Source of the DNA: Oscillospiraceae bacterium
GTDB taxonomy: Bacteria; Bacillota; Clostridia; Oscillospirales; Ruminococcaceae
Assembly (NCBI GenBank): GCA_009778065.1
Contig: WRKM01000001.1
Location: 62,001 to 126,000, forward strand
Length of the DNA stretch: 64,000 nucleotides
Direction of reading: 5' to 3'
In this document: one piece after another, positions 24,636 through 33,424 of the stretch
Layout: every line of letters starts with the position of its first letter
Position numbering within the stretch: the first letter of the stretch is position 1
Notes under the pieces: generated by a model
Database searches by the model: none
What the model was told of the DNA's origin: nothing
What the model saw: the letters and a program-made list of their open reading frames with translations, nothing else
Made by a program: the position numbers and the translations under genes

Positions 24636-25691
24636 CTATTCGTCTTCCGTCTCATTGTCTACAACTTCTTCGCGTATGCCTATATTGTCGGGGATTTCCA
24701 TAGGCTTCAGCACATAAAGTCCGAGTTCAAAGCTGTATAGCCCTTTACTCGCGGCAGCGCCCGGGAGCAGAGAACGTCCCGATATTTCTGCCTCGGCTTC
24801 TATGCTCTCGTATAGACCACCCGCACCGGAATTAACAGATGAATATCCGAAGAGTATGTTTCCTTCTTCGTCTTCGAGACTTCCGAGCGAATACAGATAG
24901 TCTAAAAAGTCGAGAAATTCCGAATAGTTCATCTCGATTGTGAATGTCGCTTTAATATAGCCTACGCCCTGCCTTTTCGTCGCGAGTGCGGAGCGGAGCA
25001 TCTCTAAGTACGCTACTCTCTGCAAATCGGAAACGAACTCGCCGTCATCGTTTTTAAGCATTTCTATAGCGGCTTTTACATGAAGCGTCTGATTTTCTTT
25101 GAACTCGTTTATCTTATCTTCAATATCGTTTTCACTCGCACCCGGTCCGAGAACATAAAGCGCGACTTGTCTTTCGGGTTCCCACACACCTTCATCCGGG
25201 TCCTCGCGTAATCTGTCTTGCGCGGTAGGACGCGGCGGCGGCGCGACAAAAGCGTTCGCGTAGTTTCTGAGTGCGTATTTCGCTTCGGGAGAGCCGAGCC
25301 ATAGCTGAAGCTGAAGCCCTGCCTCCGAAATTTCGGTAACTTTTACGCCTGTAGTGGCGATATAGCCGCCGTCATCGGTCGCTCTCCTGAGCAAATCCTG
25401 TATCATTGTGACGGCTTCGGTCGTGGTCATCTCGTCATAAAAGCCTTCATGTGCGGTTTTCGCTCTTTCGCGTTTAGGCACTATGCTGATTTTAAGCGTG
25501 TCTTCTTCAAGTCTCAGCGCCTCGGCGGCTTCTATTTGTTTTTCTTTTTCCTCGATTTTTCTGTCCACCACGCTTATCTCGTCATAAGCGGGACGAACGA
25601 TAAAGTAATAGCCTGCGCCGAGAACCGCACCCATAACTAAGATGAGTATAATGATTTTCTCGACTGAACTGATATTACGGCTCAAGAACAT
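24636..25691 (-). CDS. pilO: PilO/GspM-like inner membrane alignment protein
   Basis: A 351-residue bitopic protein with one N-terminal transmembrane helix (EKIIILILVMGAVLGAGYYF, about residues 11-30). A coiled-coil (EISVVDRKIEEKEKQIEAAE) and a ferredoxin-like C-terminal region follow (FTIEMNYSEFLDFLDYLYSL is the typical PilO phrase). PilO pairs with PilN in the membrane and links the assembly platform to the outside. An Arg/Pro-rich insert near residues 150-175 and the extra length over the usual 200 residues are unusual. Its start overlaps the end of the pilM-pilN gene by 17 bp. Confidence 0.82.
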   Translation of the reverse strand: MFLSRNISSVEKIIILILVMGAVLGAGYYFIVRPAYDEISVVDRKIEEKEKQIEAAEALRLEEDTLKISIVPKRERAKTAHEGFYDEMTTTEAVTMIQDLLRRATDDGGYIATTGVKVTEISEAGLQLQLWLGSPEAKYALRNYANAFVAPPPRPTAQDRLREDPDEGVWEPERQVALYVLGPGASENDIEDKINEFKENQTLHVKAAIEMLKNDDGEFVSDLQRVAYLEMLRSALATKRQGVGYIKATFTIEMNYSEFLDFLDYLYSLGSLEDEEGNILFGYSSVNSGAGGLYESIEAEAEISGRSLLPGAAASKGLYSFELGLYVLKPMEIPDNIGIREEVVDNETEDE

Positions 25692-27204
25692 GACCCCCTT
25701 TTATTCTCATATTTAAGGTGAAGGTAAAAGTATCTTCGCCCGTTTGTCCTAACTCTGACTGACTTCCTATCCTGTCATATCCGTAGAACTTTATGTTTTC
25801 AAAATATCCGTCCTCTATGAGGGCTTCGGTAAACTTTGCGGGATGGGTTTCGTCCTTACAGGTGAAATTCACGGTGAGAGTATAGCCGTTAATACCGAAA
25901 GAACCTCTGACCGACATACCCTCAAATTCTTCGCCATCGTTACCGTTTTGGATTACCCGTAAAATCTTTTCAGGGATTTCACGCGAGATGCGGGGCTGAA
26001 ACTCGTACAGAGCTTTCGCTGTATCGACGTCGTTTGCGTAATTTTCTAACTTCGTTATAGCGGTCTTTAACTCGTTCACCCTCGACTGCGTACCCTCATA
26101 ATCAAGCGCGACAAACACCTTTTCCTTATCGGCTAAGGTGTTTTCTTTCGCGCCTATCACTATCTGCATGACAGCGAAAACAGCGAAAACTAAAGCGGCA
26201 CAAATACCCGCCGCGAACAGGGCGATAAGACTGAACCGCATATTAAGCGTGCGGATTCTTTTTTCCTTCGTGTTCAGCAGGTTTATATTCTCGGTCTTAT
26301 CGTCAACTTTGATTAACGAACCGATAACCCCCGCGAACTCAAGGAAATTAAAATCTCTTTTAGATTTTACGAGGTCATTCGGGAACTCGAACTCACGCGC
26401 AGTCAGCTCTAACTTTTCTATTGTGCCGTGCAGTGTGCGTTCGTCTTGAACAGTACCGAAGTATTGAACCTCTTTAAGCCCTTCTCCGAGACCTGTTTGT
26501 TCAAGTAGGTGCATGGTTCTGAAAAGGTTGTCGAAAATGGCGAGGTTTATGTAGTCTTTACTGTTTTCGTAGTCTGATGCTTCGATTTTGGTGTGCCGTG
26601 AAAAAGCCACCGCTCCGCCCTTATGGTAGAGGTTTATGTTAATAAAGTTTTTATCGACCTGAAGCACGAGTAGCGGCGAAAACGCTTTATAAACAGACGA
26701 ACGCCTGACAAGTCTCGTGATACAGCTGTTACTGACCACGACTAATTTAGCCTTCAGCCCCACCTGCCGCGACAGCTCAAGATAAATATCTATCATGCTC
26801 TGCGGACAAGCGGCGGCGATTACCTTCAGCTTCGGTCCCTCATCGGTTATAATTTCCTCGGAAATACTGTATGTAATGTTGTATTCGTCTCCGAGCGACA
26901 TCTCGTTTTGTATTATGGTTTCTACTACGAAGTTTTCGCTCCCCGCCTTGGGTTTCGGGATTTCGATTTCTCTGTAGAGAATCATACCGGAGTTAATACA
27001 TATGACCGCTTCTCTCTCGGATATTTTTTCAGTAACGAGAATATCCGTGATTTCACCCGCGACTATGTGCATGTCGAGAATACGCCCGTTTTCTATACAG
27101 CCCGGGGGTAGGTCTCTCACAACGGCTTTTTTGACGGCTATTTTGCCTGAAACAGCCGCGTCCAACAGTTTTATCCTGGTATCGGTAATATCGATTGATA
27201 TCAT
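25675..27204 (-). CDS. PilM-PilN fusion protein of the pilus assembly platform
   Basis: About 509 residues that join two normally separate proteins. Residues 1 to about 310 look like the actin-fold PilM (SIDITDTRIKLLDA at the start; LLVLQVDKNFININLYHKGG). From about 325 a transmembrane helix (FSLIALFAAGICAALVFAVF), a coiled coil and a PilN-like periplasmic domain follow, preceded by the PilN-type phrase NINLLNTKEKR. In proteobacteria PilM binds the cytosolic tail of PilN at INLLP, so the fusion would fix that contact. The ATG at 27204 is preferred because AGGTG lies 9 nt upstream; a GTG at 27216 is inside that region. Confidence 0.85.
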   Translation of the reverse strand: MISIDITDTRIKLLDAAVSGKIAVKKAVVRDLPPGCIENGRILDMHIVAGEITDILVTEKISEREAVICINSGMILYREIEIPKPKAGSENFVVETIIQNEMSLGDEYNITYSISEEIITDEGPKLKVIAAACPQSMIDIYLELSRQVGLKAKLVVVSNSCITRLVRRSSVYKAFSPLLVLQVDKNFININLYHKGGAVAFSRHTKIEASDYENSKDYINLAIFDNLFRTMHLLEQTGLGEGLKEVQYFGTVQDERTLHGTIEKLELTAREFEFPNDLVKSKRDFNFLEFAGVIGSLIKVDDKTENINLLNTKEKRIRTLNMRFSLIALFAAGICAALVFAVFAVMQIVIGAKENTLADKEKVFVALDYEGTQSRVNELKTAITKLENYANDVDTAKALYEFQPRISREIPEKILRVIQNGNDGEEFEGMSVRGSFGINGYTLTVNFTCKDETHPAKFTEALIEDGYFENIKFYGYDRIGSQSELGQTGEDTFTFTLNMRIKGGHVLEP

Positions 27205-27254
27205 AAATCTGCCCACCTGCCTTTATTTATTATTAATTTCAGTTTTTAACCTTT

Positions 27255-28451
27255 TTAACCTGCGATTCCCTCGAAAGAACCATACATAAGCGGGAATATG
27301 GAAGCCAAAATCAGACATACCAGACCGCCCATAAATATTATCATAACCGGTTCTATCATTGATGTGAGTTTTGCTAAAGCCGCGTCTGCTTCTTCATCGT
27401 AAAAGTCCGCCGCTTTCGTGAGTATTTCATCGAGCCGCCCCGATTCTTCGCCTATGTATATGGTTGAGGTAAACATACCGTCAAATACGTCAATTTTCGC
27501 GACGGCGGCGGATAAAGGCTCACCGCGCTTTATATCGTTTAAAACATCATCGAAAAGGTAGAGCAGATGCTTATTGTTAAGCGTGCCTACCGACTTTTCT
27601 ATACATTCGACCATCTGCATACCCGAAGCGAAAAGGTTTGCCATGGTTCTGCCGAAACGCGCAGTGTATATTATACGTACTAACTTTCCTATCTTCGGCA
27701 TGGTTATCTTAAACTTGTCTATACCGAGCCTCACGCCGGGGATTCTCATAACCGCCCTAATCGTAATGACGATTACTACAGTCGCCCCAATGGCGATATA
27801 CCATTTTGAGGTCAAGAAATCGCTGATTGCCATCATAGGTCCCGCGAGACCCGGCAGCTCATCCCCTTCGGGAAACATGGATATAAAGCTCGGCAGAATC
27901 AGCGTAAACATGGCGAGAACGATAACCACCATTAAAACACCGAGAATAATCGGATATGTAAGCGATTTTTTTACGGTGTTTATGAGTTTATTTTCTTTTG
28001 CGTAGTGGTCGGCTACCCTGTCAACAATCATGTCGAGGTTTCCCGAACTCTCACCCGCCGCCATCATACCGATAAACAGGTCGGGGAAAACGCCCTCGTT
28101 CATCTCAAGTGTTTCGGTAAAAGAGCGACCTCTTTGAAGCTCCTCGTAGACGTTTCGTAATACCTCTTTTGCCTTTTTGTTTTCCTCCTGCGTCATCAAT
28201 ATATGCAGTGCGCGTACTAAGTTTATGCCCGAATACAGCATTGCGCTGAGCTGACGGCAAAAAATCGCAAGTTTTGCGGTCTTAAACTTGTACTTAACAG
28301 TTTGAACCTTTTCCTGTACAACCTCGCTTCGGTTCAAGAAAAGGTCTCTGCCACGTAAAAGCTCTGCCAATTGCTGACTGGTTTCTGCGGTTTCTGTGCC
28401 TCGTTTGACTTTTCCCGACAGGTCAGTAGCAACATAAGAAAATACAGCCAT
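27255..28451 (-). CDS. pilC: Pilus/type II secretion platform protein PilC (GspF)
   Basis: A 398-residue polytopic membrane protein with two GspF domains (about residues 65-190 and 270-390). Seen are the starting phrase FSYVATDLSGKVKRG, FCRQLSAMLYSGINLVRAL, the first membrane pair around residues 165-230, ARFGRTMANLFASGMQMVECI and a final helix PVMIIFMGGLVCLILASIFP. The length is normal for PilC. It is the first gene of the pil operon, preceded by a near-consensus sigma-A promoter and a leader of about 90 nt with a hairpin. RBS GGAGGG is close to the ATG. Confidence 0.95.
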   Translation of the reverse strand: MAVFSYVATDLSGKVKRGTETAETSQQLAELLRGRDLFLNRSEVVQEKVQTVKYKFKTAKLAIFCRQLSAMLYSGINLVRALHILMTQEENKKAKEVLRNVYEELQRGRSFTETLEMNEGVFPDLFIGMMAAGESSGNLDMIVDRVADHYAKENKLINTVKKSLTYPIILGVLMVVIVLAMFTLILPSFISMFPEGDELPGLAGPMMAISDFLTSKWYIAIGATVVIVITIRAVMRIPGVRLGIDKFKITMPKIGKLVRIIYTARFGRTMANLFASGMQMVECIEKSVGTLNNKHLLYLFDDVLNDIKRGEPLSAAVAKIDVFDGMFTSTIYIGEESGRLDEILTKAADFYDEEADAALAKLTSMIEPVMIIFMGGLVCLILASIFPLMYGSFEGIAG

Positions 28452-28471
28452 ACGCCCTCCATAAATTTTAC

Positions 28472-28490
28472 CGACGGTATAAAGCCGTCG
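28472..28490 (-). promoter_or_regulatory. Leader hairpin before the pilC ribosome binding site
   Basis: CGACGG-(7 nt)-CCGTCG in the 5' leader of the pil operon, ending about 12 nt before GGAGGG. There is no T run, so it is not a terminator; it could affect translation. No known c-di-GMP riboswitch consensus was recognised in this leader. Confidence 0.4.
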
Positions 28491-28543
28491 TATTTTAACG
28501 CACGGGCGTAATAATACCGAGCCTGTAGCGTCACTGTTAAATA

Positions 28544-28572
28544 ATTATAACATACTAAAACTTTTTTTTCAA
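28544..28572 (-). promoter_or_regulatory. Sigma-A promoter of the pilC-pilMN-pilO-pseudopilin operon
   Basis: TTGAAA (28572-28567), 17-bp spacer and TATAAT (28549-28544) on the minus strand, about 93 bp before the pilC ATG. Confidence 0.85.
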
Positions 28573-28626
28573 GCTTTATTTAATAGAAATTTAACAAACA
28601 TTTTTATGAGTTTTTACTAAATTAGT

Positions 28627-30225
28627 TCAAAACTCTTCCGGTAATTTATCCAAAGTAACAGTCAACTCATGATTATACACCCTATGGAGCCGCTCTTTAT
28701 CGTTAAGTTGTTCGTTCAAATCTCCGCGTCCGTCAATAAGAAAATCGCCCCTGTAAAGCGCACACCAAAGCCATAAGGCTCTGTCACGGGCTAATAAATC
28801 AGGGGATGGGAGCAGTCCTGCCTCGGTCATCGCCGTAAGCTTACGGCGTGCCGAATAGTCCGCAGTCCGCACGAAAACAGGTATACTTGACACGTCTTCG
28901 AGATTATAAATATCCTCGCCGATAATATCTACGTAATCATCGCCCGGATAAAATACCGGAGACTGTCCCGCCCATACCCATATCAGATTGTCGAGACCAT
29001 GAAAGTCGCTGAAGCGTTCAAACATGAGCCGCCACAGCCATTTATAAGCTTCAGGCTCGCAATCTCCCCACCAGAACCAGCCCGTACCCGCTTGGTGGAG
29101 CGGTCGCCACAGTACGGGTATATTTTCGTCACGCAGACGAAGCAGATTTTCCGCCATGTGGTCAATATCGAGTACAAGCTCATAACAACTGCGGGAAATC
29201 ACGCCCGTTTCACGTAATGCCTCAAGTCTGCCCGCATCGAGGTCGGATATGTGTACCGTGGTGTAGGCTTCGTTTAGGTTAAAGTCGCTCGAAACCGCAT
29301 AATAATGGCTTCTTCCGCCTTGTACCGATGGCGAATACCATGTCCAGTCATAGGCTACGATACCGCCGCTTTCAGCCCACTCGACAGCAAGTTCTATATC
29401 ATCGTTTTGGGGGCTGTCCCCGATAAAAGAACGCGAAAGCCGCATGAGGTCAGATACCCTGATAGCGGGAAGCCGCCCCGTGGCTTTGTGAATTGCTCCT
29501 ATTTCTGTGTTTGTGCCGGGGGTGACATGCTGTGCGAGCAGTACTTTCTCCCCGAATATTTCCCCGAAATAATCCATGAGCAGTCTTACGGCATTTGAGG
29601 AGTTTTGGTTCGCGGGGGGGGTGGAAACGGCGAACCGCGATTCGGGGAGTGAGTAGTCATTAATTGTTAAATAATCTATATAGACCGTGCCTTTAAGAGC
29701 CGCGAGCGAAAACCTGTTTAGTCCTGCCTCAAGGTATATACCGTGAAGCCTTTGCTCCGAAAACTCGTCTGTGTTTGTAACATAAAAAGCGCCCTGCCCC
29801 ACTCCCGAAGCAGTCAAAGCAACGACCGCAAGACTGCTCAAATCCGCTGTTTCAAAAGTTGAGCCGTCATCGGAACTAACCCGCGCTTTTATACCTATAG
29901 CGTAATGCTGAGGCGAGGGTATATAAAGCTCAAAGTCTGCGCTGTGGCTTTCGTCGAGCCTGATATAGCCCGTTCCCTCAAAATCCTCGAACAGATTATG
30001 ACTTTCATACGACGTCAAATCCTCAAGCTGATGCTTTTCGGTGAAAACGTGCCTCACCACGGGATAAAAAAGGCTCTGGCTGTCGTTATATTCCGGACGC
30101 ACTCTCCCGGAACCGCGGCGGGTATTTATGTCGTTGTCGCCGTCGGTGTATTTTATATCGGCACAGCCCGCGAGAACCGCCGCCGAGATAAGCGCGATAA
30201 CGTAAACTGTATACTTAAAACGCAT
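28627..30225 (-). CDS. Glycoside hydrolase family 26-like lipoprotein with altered acid/base residue
   Basis: A 532-residue secreted lipoprotein (signal ISAAVLAGC, Cys21). Residues about 60-195 form a beta-sandwich, carbohydrate-binding-like region; about 215-500 match the GH26 mannanase-type barrel. The nucleophile region is present (LTAMTEAGLL, Glu468). The acid/base motif, usually RPLHE followed by WFWWG, reads RPLHQAGTGWFWWG with Gln378 (codon CAA at 29094-29092). Classical retaining catalysis would therefore be impaired, and the protein may bind glycans instead. It begins 1 nt after the stop of the ftsA-like gene, so the two are coupled, an unusual pairing of a division-type ATPase with a surface glycan protein. 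Confidence 0.82.
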   Translation of the reverse strand: MRFKYTVYVIALISAAVLAGCADIKYTDGDNDINTRRGSGRVRPEYNDSQSLFYPVVRHVFTEKHQLEDLTSYESHNLFEDFEGTGYIRLDESHSADFELYIPSPQHYAIGIKARVSSDDGSTFETADLSSLAVVALTASGVGQGAFYVTNTDEFSEQRLHGIYLEAGLNRFSLAALKGTVYIDYLTINDYSLPESRFAVSTPPANQNSSNAVRLLMDYFGEIFGEKVLLAQHVTPGTNTEIGAIHKATGRLPAIRVSDLMRLSRSFIGDSPQNDDIELAVEWAESGGIVAYDWTWYSPSVQGGRSHYYAVSSDFNLNEAYTTVHISDLDAGRLEALRETGVISRSCYELVLDIDHMAENLLRLRDENIPVLWRPLHQAGTGWFWWGDCEPEAYKWLWRLMFERFSDFHGLDNLIWVWAGQSPVFYPGDDYVDIIGEDIYNLEDVSSIPVFVRTADYSARRKLTAMTEAGLLPSPDLLARDRALWLWCALYRGDFLIDGRGDLNEQLNDKERLHRVYNHELTVTLDKLPEEF

Positions 30226-30226
30226 A

Positions 30227-32176
30227 TTAAACCGCCGCTCTCTCCGTAATTTCTATGACCGCGCTGTCGCCGTCCTTTATCGAGTCGTTAAAGCTTGCGT
30301 GCCTGTCGTTTAAAAGTAAAGTGTAGCCTTCCACAGGTCCCGTCAGGTCAAGGTTTGCATGATTTAACAATTCGAGAAACTTATGGGGGGCGCGGTCGGC
30401 AGTCGGTTCAAGAGTAACGGACGCGCCGTTTAAAGAAAGGGTGATTTCGCCGTACTCCTCCGGTTTTGTGTCGGTATAAATATCATCGGGATGAACCTCA
30501 TCAAGCTCGAAGACTTCATCTTCCGAAGCCGTTATCTCTATCTTATCAAAGGGGTTTATATCGTAGAACGGCTTTTTAATCTCGCCGTTCACATAGACCG
30601 TAAAGCCGCCTTCAAATTCTCCGTATTCCGCATCATATTCCGCAATAAACTCCGAAACAATCTCAGAAAGTTTAATTTTTGCGTTAGCTCCGCTTATCGC
30701 GGGTGTAAACGTGACAACGTCGCCTTGTGTCACAAAGGTGTTGACGGAAGCGGGCTTTTTATTAACCGTGATAACCGATGGAGTAAGATGTCCGCCTTTC
30801 ACGGTTCTGCGCTTACCGTTTACCGTAAAGTTTAATCCGCGTCCCGAACAGCCCATAATATCGGTGGTTTTTTGCCCCGCTAAGGTTAAAAGCTCGAAAA
30901 CCGACAGCTTTTTTGTATCGAAAACGCGGATTTTTTCATCGTTAAGGGTTATGACCGAGAAATCATAGCCTTTGTTTAATATAGCCGTCAGCGCAATTCC
31001 GACAGGGGTGACAAACTCCGCGCCGAGTTCTTTACCGCCGGTATCGACCGAACGAAGGTTTCTGTGGTTTCCGATTGCCACACGGTTTTCATCAAGACCG
31101 AGCTTAGATGCTACCTTTTCATTTAACCCGCTTATCAGCGAACCGCCGCCGACAAGGAACACCGCCGCAGGCGATGTTTTATTCGCCGATTGGATATGCT
31201 CACAGACCGCCACGGCTAAGTTTTCGACAGCGTGTTCGATTTTTCTGTTAAATTCGGTTGTGCTGACCTTCTGTACAATCCCAAAGATGTCGCGGTACTC
31301 AAAATCTTTTAGACCCGATGTGCTGTTTTGCTTCATCTCCTCTGCCGTGTTAAAATCGACAAAGAACGCTTTTATTATTTCCTCGGTAATCTCGTCGCCC
31401 GCCGTAGTCGCCATAGCATAAGCCACAACACTCCCCTCTTTTGAAACAGCGATGTCCGACGTACCCGCGCCTATATCCACGAGAGCGATATTGATAGCTC
31501 TGATTTCGGGGGGTACAACTACATTCATGGCGGCAATAGGCTCCAGCGTCATACTCGAAACCTCTAAGTTGTTCAGCGACATAACCGAGTATAACCCGTC
31601 TACGACTACGCCCGGTAAAAACGTGGCAATAAGCTCAACCGAAGCCTTTTTGCCTTTGTGAGTTTCTAAGCTGAGCATTTTGTAGTCGTCGAGCATATAG
31701 CTGATTACCGAATATCCCACACAGTAAAACGAGGTGTTTTCCGAGGCGTGCCGGTCAAGCTCGCTTTGAGCTTTTTGTATTGTTTCTATCTCCATAGATT
31801 TAATCATGTCCGCCGTCACCGAATCTCGCTCGGAAATGTCAAACTCCATTTTAACAAGAGAAGTTCTGAGCGCCCGTCCCGCCGCCGCAATAGAAACACT
31901 CGAAAGCCTAACGCCCGTTTTCTCTTCAAGCTCGGCTTTTACCTTCGCTACAACCTTTGAGACCTGTCTGACGTCTTCAATCTGACCGTCGCTCATTGCC
32001 CTTTTGTTATGCGGCTCAACAGCGTATTCCGACAGCACAAACTCATCGTCTCTGTTGTCACCCACGATTCCTACGACTGTACGGGTTCCTATATCGAGTG
32101 CGAAGATTTTATCGCCCTGTTCTTTCAATGAGGCGAGTGGTTTACTTTTAATCGGTTTTTTTGCGTTTTTTTGCAT
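30227..32176 (-). CDS. FtsA-like actin-fold ATPase with long C-terminal extension
   Basis: About 649 residues. The first 400 match FtsA/PilM-type actin-fold proteins: phosphate-1 IFALDIGTRTVVGIVG, an SHS2-like insert (VSIAAAGRALRTS), phosphate-2 NIALVDIGAGTSDIAV and adenosine motif FLVGGGSLISGL. The remaining 250 residues are an extension that includes ubiquitin-like beta segments (FTVNGKRRTVKGG; GFTVYVNGEIKKPFYD; ITLSLNGASVTLEP). No C-terminal FtsA amphipathic helix is seen. It lies between rpoD and a GH26 gene, and no ftsZ is nearby. ATG 32176 is favoured (AAGGA upstream); a GTG at 32230 would add 18 residues. Confidence 0.8.
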   Translation of the reverse strand: MQKNAKKPIKSKPLASLKEQGDKIFALDIGTRTVVGIVGDNRDDEFVLSEYAVEPHNKRAMSDGQIEDVRQVSKVVAKVKAELEEKTGVRLSSVSIAAAGRALRTSLVKMEFDISERDSVTADMIKSMEIETIQKAQSELDRHASENTSFYCVGYSVISYMLDDYKMLSLETHKGKKASVELIATFLPGVVVDGLYSVMSLNNLEVSSMTLEPIAAMNVVVPPEIRAINIALVDIGAGTSDIAVSKEGSVVAYAMATTAGDEITEEIIKAFFVDFNTAEEMKQNSTSGLKDFEYRDIFGIVQKVSTTEFNRKIEHAVENLAVAVCEHIQSANKTSPAAVFLVGGGSLISGLNEKVASKLGLDENRVAIGNHRNLRSVDTGGKELGAEFVTPVGIALTAILNKGYDFSVITLNDEKIRVFDTKKLSVFELLTLAGQKTTDIMGCSGRGLNFTVNGKRRTVKGGHLTPSVITVNKKPASVNTFVTQGDVVTFTPAISGANAKIKLSEIVSEFIAEYDAEYGEFEGGFTVYVNGEIKKPFYDINPFDKIEITASEDEVFELDEVHPDDIYTDTKPEEYGEITLSLNGASVTLEPTADRAPHKFLELLNHANLDLTGPVEGYTLLLNDRHASFNDSIKDGDSAVIEITERAAV

Positions 32177-32267
32177 TTTTACAACCATTCCTTTTTCAGG
32201 TGCAAGCAAGCTTGCTTTAGGGTTATTCACATCTCATTTTTGATGTGCCTTTTTTAAATTCTTTAAA

Positions 32268-33350
32268 CTAATCTAAAAAATCCTTCAGCTTTTTACTTCT
32301 TGACGGATGCCGAAGCTTACGCAGAGCCTTTGCCTCTATCTGCCTTATACGCTCGCGGGTGACGTTAAATTCTTTCCCGACTTCCTCAAGAGTACGCTGT
32401 CTGCCGTCTGTCAGCCCGAATCTAAGCCGTAAAACCTTTTCTTCACGGTCGGTAAGCGTGCTGAGTACATCCGAAAGTTGTTCCTTAAGCAACATCAGCG
32501 ATGCGGCTTCAGCGGGAGCGGGTGCGTCCTCATCGGGAATAAAATCGCCGAGGTGGGAGTCTTCTTCCTCCCCTATCGGTGTCTCAAGAGATACGGGGTC
32601 TTGCGCTATGCGTATGATTTCCCGTACCCTGTCAACAGGTAGGTTTATTTCCTTGGCAATTTCGTCGGCTGTCGGCTCGTGACCGTTTCTGTGAAGGAGC
32701 TGGCTGGATATTTTCTTTACCTTGGTGATTGTTTCGACCATGTGTACAGGTATACGAATTGTGCGTGCCTGGTCAGCGATAGCGCGTGTTATAGCCTGCC
32801 GAATCCACCAGGTCGCATATGTTGAAAACTTGTAGCCCTTTGTGTAGTCGAATTTCTCTACAGCTTTTATCAGTCCGAGGTTTCCCTCCTGAATCAAGTC
32901 TAAAAACTGCATACCGCGACCTACATATTTTTTAGCGATACTGACAACAAGGCGCAAATTGGCTTCGGAGAGCCGTCTTCTCGCGTAAGAATCGCCCTGC
33001 GCCATTCTGGTGGCAAGGTCTATTTCCTCCTCCGCCGACAGGAGCGGAAAACGCCCTATCTCTTTAAGGTAAATCTTGACCGGGTCGCTGGACATACCCT
33101 CCGCGGCTATGCTTGCTTCAAAATCTTCGTCTGTAGAAAACTCAAGCACAGAATCTAAGTCATCGTCCATTGTATAATCGTCCACAATTTCTATATTGTG
33201 GCTCTCAAAGTCCTCATAGAGCTTATCTATTTGCTCCACGTTAAAATCAAGGTCTTCGAGTACATCTGTTATTTCCTTGGTCGTGAGCTTGCCTCTGTTT
33301 TTACCGTGGTCTAACAGCTCATTCAATGCGTTTTTTGTGTTTTCCGCCAT
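32268..33350 (-). CDS. rpoD: Primary sigma factor RpoD (SigA)
   Basis: A 360-residue housekeeping sigma factor, typical of the short Firmicutes type. Region 1.1 is at the start, then region 1.2/2 ([74 protein letters not shown]), region 3 ([17 protein letters not shown]) and region 4 with the helix-turn-helix ([20 protein letters not shown]). It follows dnaG in the same direction with a 74-bp gap, the standard macromolecular-synthesis arrangement. RBS GAGGGG. The many TTGACA-17-TATAAT promoters in this window are its expected targets. Confidence 0.98.
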   Translation of the reverse strand: MAENTKNALNELLDHGKNRGKLTTKEITDVLEDLDFNVEQIDKLYEDFESHNIEIVDDYTMDDDLDSVLEFSTDEDFEASIAAEGMSSDPVKIYLKEIGRFPLLSAEEEIDLATRMAQGDSYARRRLSEANLRLVVSIAKKYVGRGMQFLDLIQEGNLGLIKAVEKFDYTKGYKFSTYATWWIRQAITRAIADQARTIRIPVHMVETITKVKKISSQLLHRNGHEPTADEIAKEINLPVDRVREIIRIAQDPVSLETPIGEEEDSHLGDFIPDEDAPAPAEAASLMLLKEQLSDVLSTLTDREEKVLRLRFGLTDGRQRTLEEVGKEFNVTRERIRQIEAKALRKLRHPSRSKKLKDFLD

Positions 33351-33424
33351 CTTCTACTTCCCCTCAATGTTTGTAGGCTTTTGCTTTTCGTGCGATAGAA
33401 CAAAAAGCTCTGCTCCTTTGCTTT

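Noticed and set aside
28451-28543. c-di-GMP riboswitch upstream of the pil operon
   Set aside because: Such switches often control clostridial pili, but neither class I nor class II consensus could be matched in this short leader; only one simple hairpin is visible.
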